From: Turnera subulata
Lineage: Eukaryota; Streptophyta; Magnoliopsida; Malpighiales; Passifloraceae
NCBI GenBank assembly: GCA_028386065.3
Contig: JAKUCV010002478.1
Span: 35,626-99,625 of the forward strand
Reading direction: 5' to 3'
Length of the DNA stretch: 64,000 nt
Part shown: piece after piece, positions 43,578 through 57,200 of the stretch
How the letters are laid out: every line of letters starts with the position of its first letter
Position numbering within the stretch: position 1 is the first letter of the stretch
The notes under the pieces: generated by a model
Told to the model about the DNA's origin: nothing
The model's input: only the letters and a program-made list of their open reading frames with translations
Database searches by the model: none
Program-made: the position numbers and the translations under genes

Positions 43578-46179
43578 CGTCTAGGGCGTCGTGTCCAGCT
43601 ACAAGACATAAAAGAAGCGCTGTGTGGGAGGCAACCCATATTTCCTGTTTGTATGTTCTACAAAATTGAAGGCAATAACGATGGTATTTCTGTCGGAGTT
43701 TGCAGTACACATCCAGACTGTGTAGGCACAAACATGTTCTTCGTATCTTATTTTTATGCTTTCATTTCCTAGATTCTTGGTCAGTGAGGACACTGTCCAA
43801 AATAAGTTTGGGGGTGCATGTTCAATTTTTCGTTTTTTTTCCTCATTTTAATTTTTCGTTTTACTTTTTCATTTTTTTATTGCAAATAATTTAGGCCCTA
43901 ACTTTAATTTTTGGCTTTTACTTTCTCACTTCTTGAATTTTGCTGACAATTGGAATATTGATGTATCAGGATATACCACTTTTACTTCAAAATTTAATTA
44001 TGCGAACTTGATATATTCCTCTTTCTTTGTCTTAAACATGTTGGAAACAACTTTGACAACGCATAACCGTATGATTAACTCTGCCTATTACACCTCTGCT
44101 TTTCTAACTCTTTTTGACGTTATCTTTAATCTTAGAACAGAATCACTGGACCAATCAAGGTGAAATTTGGCATAGGACATTTGATAAACGGATGTGATAA
44201 AGGCATTTCTTTCTTTCACCTACTTCACTTTTCTATAAACACTTACTAACCTTTATTTTATTTTTCCATTGTCATCATTTTTGGGCCTTTTCACGATAGC
44301 CAATATTTCTTTCATACCCGCACAGCTACCTTACGCCCATTGAGCTCACCTTGACTATCGTTTATTTTTCTTTTTAAACTAACCCTTTTTTGTCACTTTG
44401 AAAAAATTCATTATTTGTTCAGTCAAATTTTTGAAGGAATTCTGGCGATCGGCTCACAAAGCACAACGCGCTTATATGATTTTCCGTCTATTGTGCTTTA
44501 AGGTGGACATTTGAAGATGGAGGTAGTTTGGGAAGTTTAGCTGAAAAAAAAAAAGAAAAAAAGCAACAAAATGAAAACCACTCCCCAAAAAGGGTTTTCA
44601 CACAAAAAAAAACAACTCAAAAAAAACAAAAAAAAAACAAAAAGAAACCTCAGCATAACTTCCCTATGCTTCCTATCCTAATAAACAGAGCACAACCTCC
44701 TTATGCAGTTTGAGCCAATCCCTGAAGATGTTTACCAGCATATAGACTGATATGATGAATGTTTCTTGAGTGACATTTATGTTTAGCCTTTTTCCTTTTC
44801 TTTTTAGCCCTAACCTAGCCCCATTACAACCGTACGCAAAGTCCTTTTGATCCAAATTGAAAAGTGTCCTATCTATTAGTGGAGATTGGAAAAGTGATTC
44901 TGCTTATGAGATTTGTTTTTCTATTTAAAAAAAAAACTCAAAATAATCTTTTCAGGTGTTAGTAGGCGGAATATGATCTATCTGGTTATGCATCGTTAGA
45001 TTTTGGGACTGACATGTTTTTGGTATTTGATTTGAGGAATAGGTTGGGTTGGCACCCCTTTTACTACTTGCACGGCTATCCTGTGCATTTCTATTTTCAA
45101 TTTCAGTTGACTTGAGAAGTGAGGCTTTTCACCCTTGTCCTTAATTTTTAATGATTTTTGCTTCGGGACAAGCAAAGATTCAAGTTTGGGGGTGTTGATG
45201 TGTATGAATTATACACATATTTTGGGCCTTTAGTTTATAGATTTGGGCTTTGTTTTATTAAATTGTTATTTATTTAGTTAGCTTTTCATTTAGTTTTGAT
45301 TTAATAAACTCTTCCTTTAGTTTTTGATGATTACAGGTGATATTTGAAAGGATTTGGAAGATTTGGATAGATTCTGGAAGATAGAGATAAGATGGAAAGA
45401 TTTGAAAATAATAGGAAGATTTATTGACCATGCAACCCACTACTCGTACATCACTTCCGAGTGTTGTAAAATGTGACTTATGAGGTAGTATAGCGATATC
45501 AAATTCCACATATCAAATGGACAAATGACCATAAAAGATCAGGCAACATAGAGCGAACAAAGCAATGCACATCAGCAGTAGCTATGGAAAGACATTCGGG
45601 CCTGTCTTCTTAGTTCTTCCTTTTCTTTTCCTTTTTTTTTTGTTGTCGAGATCGCTAAATGAGACCTGAATCTTGATTGAAATGAACACTTTTGAAATAC
45701 GCATACAATTGGTTTCTAGTATTAACATCTCTATTGGTAGTCAGTCATTTAGCTTACCTCTTTTTGCTCTTCGAAAACCCGGTATAGGCTAAGCCAACCC
45801 GGTATAGGCTAAGCCACAGCAACCATTCTATCACACTCTTCGTCAACTAATACCTATAGTTCTCCTTCCTGATTAGTACTTCTAGTAACTGAGAAATCTT
45901 CAAACCTGAAGGAAGATACTCCAACATCTTCTGCAACCAATTCAAGTGGCATCACAAAGTCTATGATCAACATTCAAAGTAACTAGATGACAGGAAACAA
46001 CTAGATAAAAGTGAACCAGTTCCACCTGATACTACAGCACAAACATGTCTATAATTTTGTTTGCAAAAGATGCTAAAAGTAATGAAATCGGCTAGATTAA
46101 GCGATTTAAAATAGTCATTTTAAGCCAAGTTGCCAACCGTCTGTACAAAGTCCACCAATATGATAGCAATTTGGGAGAA

Positions 46180-46300
46180 TTTTGATAAATTTTAGGGATA
46201 GTCTTGGCCTATCAGCATTCACAAATTGGCCTCCAATTAGCATGGAGCTTTGTAATCACAAGCGATACTAGTTGGTGACAACTTGTAAGTAACCTGGGTG
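46180..46300. repeat. Block shared with 5880-5990
   Basis: GGGATAGTCTTGGCCTATCA and the CCAATTAGCATGGA words match 5900-5985 in the same order. Non-coding duplicated DNA. Confidence 0.65.
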
Positions 46301-46489
46301 GGGGCCAGGTAGCCCCAAGATTGGCCTTGTTATGTTAGATTGTAACAATAAAAATTCATAAAAGTATGGGATCATCTTTGGGATGACTAAAGGAACAAAA
46401 GAACCTCGGTGTACAAATGGATCTTACACTTAGTGATATAACCACAATCAGGAAACCCTGTGAATGTCTCCTGGCCTCTTGAAGTTATT

Positions 46490-46690
46490 TCGTAAGATTA
46501 CGACCCTCTTGCCACAAGAAAATTAGGCTACAGCTAACACTCAAATAACAACTTAAAATTAGAAGGGTATTTCCATCTATTTGGGGGAAGTAGTACTCCT
46601 AACTCCACAGAATCCAACAGCTGTAGCTAATGCTACACCCCGCGCTTGATTGTAAAGCTGCAAGACCCCAATTTCTCCACTACAATACTG
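46490..46690 (-). pseudogene. SRP14 intron fragment
   Basis: It matches SRP14 intron 3 at about 4336-4500: CGACCCTCTTGCCACAAGA, the TTCCATCTATTTGGGG block, CCACAGAATCCAACA and the TTGATTGTAAAGC block. No exon is included. Confidence 0.78.
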
Positions 46691-46714
46691 GCTGTGTGAG
46701 ACAGTTGATATGTA

Positions 46715-47450
46715 TACGAGACAGTGTACCCATTGGAGGTCTGCCTATTTGGCCCCAAGTAAATAATAATGGGCTATATCTCTTCATGTTTTGCAGCAGC
46801 CCAATTACTGTATCATTGGTCCTCCTAAACAAATAAATTACCGTATCATGAATAAAATAAAATATTGTAGGGATTGTAATGCATATTTTTTTGGTTCGAC
46901 ATTGTAATGTACTGTACTGATTCCATCTAAATTACTTTTTTGGGTTCAAAACATAGACTTCTATTCTATGTAATCAAATTATCATATATTGGTTTACCAA
47001 AAAAAAAAATTAATTATCATATATTGGTTTACCAAAAGAAAAAATTATATGCCGAAACAGTGAACCTTAGAATAGAATATTCATTTTGTTGATCATGAAA
47101 CTTTTTATTTCACAATTGTATTATCTTTTCCATTTTGAACTCAACTAACCTACAACATAATGAAATTTTCATGAAATTTTTTCATACCTTCCTCACTGTT
47201 TGATTCATAATAAACAAAAAAATATTCCTATACAGTCATATGTACTCTATAAAATCCTACTCGTTAAATAATATCTCATATAAAATCATAGCTTAAATTA
47301 TCATTAATTATGTTAATAAATTTCAAAGTGCTGAGAACCACTAAACAAATAATTTTGATACTAAACAAAATATTAACATTTATAGAAATTTTGTTAAGTA
47401 TAGTATTTATTGGATATTAAATATAAGATATTGGAGATAACCATTAGATC
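46715..47450. repeat. MITE-flank block and block shared with 6300-6700 and 24200-24470
   Basis: 46725-46830 matches the sequence that follows the truncated MITE at 24035 and 35905. 47060-47210 matches 24350-24470, and 47060-47450 is the reverse complement of 6300-6710. The order SRP14 piece, MITE flank, this block, orphan gene is the same as in 22190-25200. Confidence 0.65.
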
Positions 47451-47715
47451 GGAGGAATAGTTGCCTTCTTGCGTAATGTACAAGAGTACATATTTTCTCA
47501 AAAGTGGGATTAGCAAATCTTTTCAAAATTGCATCTTGAGTTCTGGCAAAGGGATGGTGTTAATGACAATTTTGGTTGAAGTGTACTACTTCAGTACATA
47601 GGTTAGTTAAGATTGTCGTTAGGATACATAGTTGTTAGATCATAGAAAACATTTAAATTGTTCGAATTTTTATAGTTAGAACAAGAATAGGATAATGATA
47701 AAGCGTATAAAATAC
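47445..47715 (+). pseudogene. Orphan gene family, copy 4 (faint remnant)
   Basis: Only the 3' part is left. GGAATAGTTGCCTTCTTGCG resembles the IGVFL codons, and the following non-coding flank (GGTGTTAATG, GTGTACTACTTCA, TTAGAACAA words) matches copies 1 and 3. No usable frame. Confidence 0.4.
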
Positions 47716-47719
47716 CAGT

Positions 47720-48284
47720 TTCCTTAAAAATCAAAGCCTTATCCAACCATTCTGATCTCTCACTATATTGTAGATTGTACCAAATACTGCATAACTACTC
47801 AAAAAAAACTGCCTTACTAGCCTTACTAGCAACAACTCATGATTATCCTCTAAGTATAACATAATCTAGATCAAAGCTAAAGCTATAGGTAGGACCTGTC
47901 ACATCTAATCCAAAGAGAACATTATTCAGACGCAAAAAGAAAGTCAATTAAGGCAACACACTAATTTCATGAGTCCAAAACATGAACACTGATTAAATTC
48001 ATTGGAATACGATTAGTTATACACACACATACATCTCCATAATATATTAATTCAGTGTGGCTCTTAATTGGTCATAGTAGAATTAAGAGAAGAAGCATCA
48101 AACAAGATAAAACAGAACAAAAACGTATTCTAAGTATTTCCTCGGTTTTCCTTTAGGAGTAGTTAAGGTTTTTACACGACCTTTGTGGGATGTATTAAAT
48201 AGTTGTAATTCTCATCAAAACATTAGCAATATCACTAGTTTTTTTTTTTAACATCAATAATTTCACTTATATGGAGCATGCAAC
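47720..48284. other. 3' flank of trigger-factor copy B
   Basis: No gene or known repeat, apart from the poly-T run at 48241. It should contain the 3' UTR of the minus-strand gene whose last exon ends at 48285. Confidence 0.4.
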
Positions 48285-51200
48285 TTATAAGGACTGAATA
48301 ATAAAATTGACTCTCAAATGCTTTTCAGTTTGTTTCTTGTAGACCAAGAATGGCTGTGAAACAGAATTTTTCATCGGGCTTAAAGAATCTTCAAGTTCTT
48401 CAAAGCTTTGTTCAACTCTCAATTCATTGCTTACTTTGAAACTTCCCTGCAGTAACAACAAAAGCCAAGAGAATGAGAGTTGGCCATTTGATCTCAATAG
48501 AGAGAGCTCTAATGCTATTAGAAGTCCAGTCATGAATGGTGGACAATGACCAGGAAGCAGGAGAGAACAGCTGCCCAAATGAATCACATTCTACAAACCT
48601 CTGATACATAGAAAGTATCTATTCTATGTAAAGGTAATTTCATTTTACCATTTGAATGTTGTCTGGGGAATAGATAAACATGCATAAAACAAACAACTAA
48701 CGAATAAGAGCAGCTAGTGTTCAAGAACAACATTTAACCATGCTTGTTTCTGAACCCCACAGTGATGTAATAGAACTCCAGCTCTATCCTAATGAAAGAT
48801 TTCAATTTTTCACACCATTGTAAGCACATGAAACCTTTCTTCAACAACCTTAAAATTTAGAACCATTCAGTTTCATTTTAAAATCATACATTTCGAGATT
48901 TGTCACGCCCCGTCTTAACGTGATTGGCCAGGTGCCTTGTACATTACTAAGCATGTCACAGGGCACCCAAAGGCCTACGTCAAATGTTGGGCAGAAGTTA
49001 GCCCGACGGGCACCTAACCCAAACCGCAGCAAAACATCCACACTTAGCATCATATGATAAGGTACAGAATTAACCATACAACAACCACACTATATTATAC
49101 ATCAGGTCTGTACATTAAGCGGGGCACTAGGTGAGTTGTTTCAGCCAATTATTCTCAAATTACAAGTAGTTTTGGCCAAGTACCCATCAACTAACAAAGC
49201 ACGCCTCTCAGGCCTTCCCTCACCAAGCTAATCAGCTCCTTGCCCTGAAACAAAGGGGTGGAAAGAGGGGGGTGAGTCCACTGACTCAATAAGCCGGTGA
49301 TCACACAAGTAACAGCAACGACACACACAAGCAGCCATAACACCCAACAGCTAAACATCAATGCACCGTGATCAGCCCACGGGTAAGCTATCGTGATGAT
49401 GTACTAAGCCTACCTGAATGGTCTGGTAGCCCTGCCAACAATGTTACTCCTTAGCCCACAGCCACGGGAAGTGCTCGTGACTTGCTACCAAACCAGACAC
49501 GGCGCCTAGCACAACACCACCATCATCTCATATAACCAGGCAGCCCAGGGGCACTGCGAGGTTCACCATCAATACCATCTTATGCATGTGTCATGATGCA
49601 TATGTAATGCATGAAATGCACAGCCCGAATATCGGACTCGTCAACAAGCCAAGGCATATCATCTTACATCAATTTGCACCATTGGTGCCATCAATAAGCG
49701 TATTGGAGCTATTAATTAGCAAGCAAGCATCATCAACCATCACATATGTGACAACCAAACTTACACAGATTTAGGCCTCTCTAGGCCCTTCACCTTCTCT
49801 TGGTGCTCCTTGGGTTTTAGCACCTGCCATACATGAGTAAACATCAACATATGGCTTAACAACACAAGCACTAAGTAAAAACTTATACAAGTCAGCCTAC
49901 ACACCAACTGGCTAGGTTAGGCTATTAGGTTAGAAGGACCAATTGACCACCCAGCAGGGCGATTTTGCGCACCAGGCGCACTAATTGCCCCCCCTGCGGG
50001 TCAATCATGCCCCAACTTCGCCAACCAACACCCCCAACCCAACATACTATCCTTCCTCAAGCCAACACCCAACAACAAAATCACAAAATCGAATTGGTGC
50101 ACTGTCCAAGTAACCAGCACACCTAGCAAGTCAATTAATACCAAAATCTATAAGAATTCCAACTCAAACCACTTACCCCCTTTCCTTGTATGCTTACTGC
50201 TTAGGGTGAACTTGGAGAATGGCTGGATGTTCTCTCTTCTGTGCCTAGCACGAATTTGGGCAGAATGAGGCTTGAGGTGCTAGCTTGGGCAGATATGGCT
50301 GAGGCAAGCAGGTGACTGAGCAGCCACTTGCTGCCTCTTGCTCCTGGATCTGCCACCTTGCCCAAGTAGCTCACCACCTCCTCCTTACTTGCCACCAGCA
50401 GCTACCACCTCCAGCTTATATTCCCAACCAACAGGACTCAGCCATCTCACCCAAGGTTTAGCCTTAACTAATCCCCGATTAGTTCTCCCTAAGCACTCAC
50501 TAACCGATGATTAAAACTAATCATCCGTTAATTAATTCATCCGGGTCAGATGCTAGTCAACCAAAGCCAATTGCTAGCCTACTCAGTCAATTGCTGGCCA
50601 ATTGCACCAGCTCCTATCCCAGCACCATTCCTCATCAAGTAAAACACATAGTGCATCAATTACACGGGTTGTCACATCATCTCCCCCTTATTTAAAATTC
50701 GTCCTCGAATTTACCTGAAAATAGATGTGGATATTTGTTCAGCATTTCTTTCTCAGACTCCCAAGTAACCTCTTGTCCGGTGGCATCTTCCCACAAAACT
50801 TTCACAAAGGCAATCTCTTTGTTACGAAGTTTGCGCATTTCCCTGTTTATTATTTCTACTGGCTGCGCTTTGTAAGTGAGTTCCTCCCCCAGCTGAATCT
50901 CTTGCGGTGCCAAGACATGTGAGGGATCAGGCAAATACTTCCTTAGCAATGATACATGAAACACCGGGTGAATATGCGACAAATTTGGTGGCAGTGCAAG
51001 ATGGTACGCCACTGGCCCGACTTTTTCAAGTACTTCGAATGGACCCAGAAATCGAGGGCTTAGTTTACCTTTCCTTCCAAACCGTAGTACCCCTTTTGTA
51101 GGCGATACCTTGAGAAATACCATGTCCCCAACTGAAAATTCCAACTCCCGTCTCCTATTGTCTGCGTAGGACTTCTGCCTACTTTGGGCAGCAGCAAGGT

Positions 51201-54200
51201 TCTCTCGCGCCACCCTTACTTTTCCGGCCGTTTCCTCAACAATTTCAGGCCCTAGTAATTTTCTGACCCCCACTTCATTCCAACATATTGGAGTTCTACA
51301 CCTGCGCCCATACAGTAGTTCATATGGGGCCATACCAATGCTTGATTGGTAACTATTGTTGTAGGCAAATTCAATCAACGACAAGTATTTATTCCAACCA
51401 TCCCCGTAACTTAGCACACAAGCTCGCAGCATGTCTTCCAGGATTTGTATCACCCGTTCACTTTGCCCATCCGTTTGAGGGTGGAATGCAGTACTCAAAT
51501 CAAGTTGAGTCCCCATAGCATTTTGGAAACTTCGCCAAAATCTTGATGTAAATTGAGGGCCTCGATCAGATACTATCGAAACGGGTACACCATGTAGCTT
51601 CACAATTTCATCAACATACACCTGTGCCAGCTTCGCAAAATTATAAGTAGTCTTTACCGGAAGAAAATGGGCAGACTTGGTTAATCGATCAACAATCACC
51701 CAAATAGAATCAAACCCACCTGCCGTTCGCGGTAATCCACTAACAAAATCCATGGTGATTCTTTCCCACTTCCATTCTGGAACTGATAAGGGCTGAAGCA
51801 ACCCCGGTGGTTTTTGATGCTCACCCTTCATTTGTTGGCATACCAAACATTTAGCAACATATTCTGCCACATCCCGCTTCATGTTATTCCACCTCGTGAT
51901 ACATTTTGGTGGATCCTGGATGTAAGGTGTATCGGGTTTGATGTGCTTCTTTTAGAAGTTTGCTACGGAGATCCCCGACATCAGGAACATACACTCTTGT
52001 ACCGAACCTTAATATGCCATCATCAGTAATCACAAACCCAGCTTGTTCCCCTTGTTTCACCTTTTCTTTCCACAATTTAGTTTCAGCATCATTATCTTGA
52101 GCTCTTGCAATTTCATCATTCAATGTGGGACGGACCTGATAGTGAGCTAACAATGCCCCAGACGCGGCCACGGCACAACGCAAGCCTTGGTCCTGCAAAT
52201 CATGCCAAGCCCTAACTGCGGGTTTCCTAGCCACACTAAGATGTGCCAAGCTACCAACAGATTTCCGACTAAGGGCATCAGCCACAACATTGGCTTTTCC
52301 TGGATGGTATTTAATGGTACAGTCATAATCCTTAAGTAACTCCACCCATCTACGCTGCCTCAAATTCAAATCCTGCTGTTCCATTATGTATTTCAAGCTT
52401 TTATGATCCGTGTAAATTTCACAAGGCTCTCCGTACAGGTAATGTCTCCAGATTTTCAATGCAAAGACTACTGCTGCCATCTCCAGGTCATGCACTGGAT
52501 AATTCTCTTCATTCTTTTTCAATTTCCGAGAGGTATAGGCAATCACCTTGCCATCCTGCATCAAGACACAGCCCAAACCGACTCTTGACGCATCACAGTA
52601 CACGGTGTACACACCATCTTCTTTGGGTAAAGCAAGTATTGGTGCTGAGGTTAGCCTATGTTTCAGCTCCTAGAAACTAGCCTCACACACTTCAGACCAA
52701 ATAAATGGTTTCTTTTTTTGAGTCAGTCCACACAATGGTGCAGCAATAGAGGAGAAGCCTTCAACAAACCGACGGTAATATCCCGCCAGCCCAAGGAAAC
52801 TTCGTACCTCCGTCACATTGGTCGGCCTCGGCCACTTAACAATTGCCTCCACTTTCTGCGGATCTACCTCAATACCCTCAACAGATATGACATGACCCAA
52901 GAATGAAACTTTTTCCAATCAGAATTCACATTTTGAAAACTTAGCATATAGTTTTTCTTTCCGTAGGATTTGCAATACAATTCTTAAATGCTCTGCATGC
53001 CCCTCTTTCGTCTTTGAATAAATCAGCACATCATCAATGAACACAATCACAAATTTGTCAAGGTACTGCTTGAACACTCGGTTCATTAAGTCCATAAAAG
53101 CCGCAGGTGCATTAGTAAGTCCAAACGGCATTACTAAAAATTCATAGTGCCCATACCTTGTCCTAAAGGCTGTTGTCCTCACATCCTCTTCCTTAATTCG
53201 TAACTGATGATAACCTGATCTCAAGTCAATTTTCGAAAAGTATCTTGCTCCTTGCAACTGATCAAACAAATCATCAATACGAGGCAGCGGGTACTTGTTT
53301 CGTATGGTTAGCTTGTTTAATTGCCGATAATCCACACACATTCTCATTGAGCCATCTTTCTTCTTGACAAATAGAACCGGAGCTCCCCACGGGGACACGC
53401 TAGGTCTGATAAACCTCTTATCCAATAAATCCTGCAACTGAGTTTTCAATTCCCGCAATTCCGTAGGAGCCATTCGATAAGGTGTAATTGATACGGGTTC
53501 TGCCCCCGGCTCAAGCTCAATGCCAAACTCAATTTCTCGTTCTGGTGGTAACCCCGGCAAGTCATCAGGAAAAACATCAACAAATTCTTTAACAATTGGT
53601 ACTTGATCAATGGAAATTTTCGACTCACCCACACTTTGCACCGACGCCAAATATAAACAATTTGTACGCCGTGCCACCCGTATTGCCTTCACTGCAGAAA
53701 TTATTCGGGGTTGTGAAGAGACAAACTTTCCTTGGAAGATGAATTCTGCCTCCCCTGAGGGTTGAAACTTCACCAACTTATTTGCACAATCTACCCGTGC
53801 GCCATACCGAGAAAGCCAATCCATACCCAAAATTACATCAAAATCAGCCATAGGTAACAACAGCAAATCAGCTGGCAAATGGTGTTCCATCACACAGATA
53901 TCGGACTCCCGATATACCTTGTCCACATAAACCCGCTCATCAAGTGGGGTATACACGGCCAATGGGCTACCCAAGTCACTAGGTACATCCTTAAAGTACT
54001 TTGCAAAATGAATATTTACAAAGGAGTGAGTACATCCCGTGTCAATTAAACATAGTGCAGGACACAATTTAACTTTCAAGATACCTGTCACAACTGTGTT
54101 GGAGGCTCCAGCATCCTCCTGGGTCAAGCAAAATACTCGTGCCTGTCCCTGCCCCGGTTGGTAGCTGCTACCCCTACCAAAGGCTCCACGGGTAGTACCT

Positions 54201-57200
54201 CCTCTGCCGCGGACAGAGGATTGGCTATCAGCCCGCGGTGGCCTAGGTGGTGGAGAAGCCACACTGGATGCCATTGATGGTTGCCCAACAGAACACTCCC
54301 GAGCTCTATGCCCTGGCTGCCCACACGAATAACATATGTTCTGCCCTACGGGGCATTCCCGAGACATATGACCAAACTGACCACACATAAAACATACAGA
54401 GTTAGACTTCATCTCCACACTTTGTGCACCCCTGTTCTGACTGATTATAGGTCTCGTCGAGCTCCCACCAAAGCTTGAGGCACCATAACTAGAATTGCCT
54501 CTGAAACGGGCCCTTGGTATGTTTACCCACAATCCTGTTTTCCCACGTCCTCGGAATTGGCCACCACCAGCAGAAAAACTTGGTTGGCTTTGAGTGTTGT
54601 CATGCCTTGTTCTCTTGGCACTTGCCTCAGCTCTTTCTGCTTGGGTCTTTATCTCAATTGCCCGAGCTTTGTCTACTGCTTCAGCATAAGAGCTAAATGG
54701 TATAGCCACTAAAGAGTTATAAATATAACCCTTCAGTCCTCCAATGAACCTTTTGATCTTCCTCCGCTGATCTGGAATCAAATGCAAGGCATACTTAGAC
54801 AGATTTGTGAACTTTGTGTTATATTCACTCACTGACATCTCCCCTTGCTTCAGCAATTCAAACTCGGCTGCCTTTTGATCCCTAACACTTTCGGGCAGAA
54901 ATCGTTCAAGAAACATGTCACAAAATTCAGTCCAAGTCCACGGTGCAACATTAGGCACTCTCTCCCTCCTTTTAGATTCATACCAATCATTGGCCTCATC
55001 TCCCTTCAACCGAAAAGCAGCAAGAGCAACAGCTCGATGGTCAGTGCATTCCATCACTTGGCAACACTTCCACACCTCATCCAAAAATCGTTGTGGATCT
55101 TCATTTTCAGCACCAGAAAATGTTGGTGGGTCAAGTTTCACAAATGTCACCAAGTCAGTTTCTACTTTATGTTCCCGCTGTACTGGTTCCTCCCTTCTTT
55201 TTCGATCATCAGCCATCGCCACAGCAATAGTTTCAACTGCTTTATTAACTCCATGTAAACCAGCCTTCAACACCTCCAATGGCATCTCTTGCGATGCATC
55301 TGAGTATTCTTCTTCGTTGGGCAACTCATCACTAGCAACCCCGGGGACATAAGTCTCATCTGCCTCATCCTCCGCATCATGTACGGATTGCTCATCTTGA
55401 GCAACAACACCCGCAAGTACCTCCTTTCCCATCCTTCGCTTTGATGGCTTACCTGCACCCAAGTACAAGGAACCAACAAACATAGTTAGCTCTCACCATC
55501 CCACGGTTACTAATGATGGGTATTAGCCTTTAGCAGCTTTTTAACCTAAGCCCCTTCATATTACATATAACCATGCTCCGCTACCAAAACTGTCACGCCC
55601 CGTCTTAACGTGACCGGCCAGGTGCCTTGTACATTACTAAGCATGTCACAGGGCACCCAAAGGCCTACGTCAAATGTTGGGCAGAAGTTAGCCCGACGGG
55701 CACCTAACCCAAACCGCAGCAAAACATCCACACTTAGCATCATATGAAAAGGTACAGAATTAACCATACAACAACCACACTATATTATACATCAAGATCG
55801 TACATTAAGCGGGGCACTAGGTGAGTTGTTTCAGCCAATTATTCTCAAATTACAAGTAGTTTTGGCCAAGTACCCATCAACTAACAAAGCACGCCTCTCA
55901 GGCCTTCCCTCACCAAGCTAATCAGCTCCTTGCCCTGAAACAAAGGGGTGGAAAGAGGGGGGTGAGTCCACTGACTCAATAAGCCGGTGATCACACAAGT
56001 AACAGCAACGACACACACAAGCAGCCATAACACCCAACAGCTAAACATCAATGCACCGTGATCAGCCCACGGGTAAGCTATCGTGATGATGCACTAAGCC
56101 TACCTGAATGGTCTGGTAGCCCTGCCAACAGTGTTACTCCTTAGCCCACAGCCACGGGAAGTGCTCGTGACTTGCTACCAAACCAGACACGGCGCCTAGC
56201 ACAACACCACCATCATCTCATATAACCAGGCAGCCCAGGGGCACTGCGAGGTTCACCATCAATACCATCTTATGCATGTGTCATGATGCATATGTAATGC
56301 ATGAAATGCACAGCCCGAATAATCGGACTCGTCAACAAGCCAAGGCATATCATCTTACATCAATTTGCACCATTGGTGCCATCAATAAGCATATTGGAGC
56401 TATTAATCAGCAAGCAAGCATCATCAACCATCACATATGTGACAACCAAACTTACACAGATTTAGGCCTCTCTAGGCCCTTCACCTTCTCTTGGTGCTCC
56501 TTGGGTTTTAGCACCTGCCATACATGAGTAAACATCAACATATGGCTTAACAACACAAGCACTAAGTAAAAACTCATACAAGTCAGCCTACACACCAACT
56601 GGCTAGGTTAGGCTATTAGGTTAGAAGGACCAATTGACCACCCAGCAGGGCGATTTTGCGCACCAGGCGCACTAATTGCCCCCCCTGCGGGTCAATCATG
56701 CCCCAACTTCGCCAACCAACACCCCCAACCCAACATACTATCCTTCCTCAAGCCAACACCCAACAACAAAATCACAAAATCGAATTGGTGCACTGTCCAA
56801 GTAACCAGCACACCTAGCAAGTCAATTGATACCAAAATCTATAAGAATTCCAACTCAAACCACTTACCCCCTTTCCTTGTATGCTTACTGCTTAGGGTGA
56901 ACTTGGAGAATGGCTGGATGTTCTCTCTTCTGTGCCTAGCACGAATCTGGGCAGAATGAGGCTTGAGGTGCTTGCTTGGGCAGATATGGCTGAGGCAAGC
57001 AGGTGACTGAGCAGCCACTTGCTGCCTCTTGCTCCTGGTTCTGCCACCTTGCCCAAGTAGCTCACCACCTCCTCCTTACTTGCCACCAGCAGCTACCACC
57101 TCCAGCTTATATTCCCAACCAACAGGACTCAGCCATCTCACCCAAGGTTTAGCCTTAACTAATTCCCGATTAGTTCTCCCTAAGCACTCACTAACCGATG

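Larger units (their letters stand above)
37404..45423 (+). mobile_element. Athila/Tat-type Ty3/gypsy retrotransposon, defective
   Basis: The left LTR starts TGATGTGTATGAATTATACA at 37404 and ends about 38800. The primer site TGGCGCCGTTGCCGGGGA (38807-38824) is the type typical of Athila/Tat elements. Gag, protease, RT, RNase H and integrase follow in order on the plus strand, then about 1.6 kb of AT-rich non-coding DNA with A-rich runs (44540-44650), a purine tract (TTTGGGGGTG) and a right LTR cut to about 230 bases (45196-45423). The RT core is deleted and several stops interrupt pol, so it cannot move alone. Because the right end is truncated, no target-site duplication can be read. Confidence 0.85.
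36040..46075 (-). pseudogene. Trigger-factor-like gene, copy A (pseudogene, split by an Athila-like element)
   Basis: It parallels copy B (48285-61433). On the minus strand the exon [20 protein letters not shown], continuing to VAEYAEK, is at 36706-36605 and the 14-nt microexon GGAAAACACCAGAT at 37138-37125, both with intact splice sites. The retroelement 37404-45423 follows in an intron. Beyond it, relics of the [12 protein letters not shown] exon (about 45770-45840, with a 20-bp tandem duplication and the intron to the next exon lost) and of the [11 protein letters not shown] exon (about 45850-45945) are recognisable. The match to copy B stops near 46075. The last exon and the first three coding exons are absent. 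It has neither the MULE nor the chromovirus present in copy B, and so provides empty-site references for both. Confidence 0.8.

Noticed and set aside
54845..55352. 137- and 145-codon plus-strand frames
   Set aside because: Shadows of the chromovirus gag coding on the minus strand.
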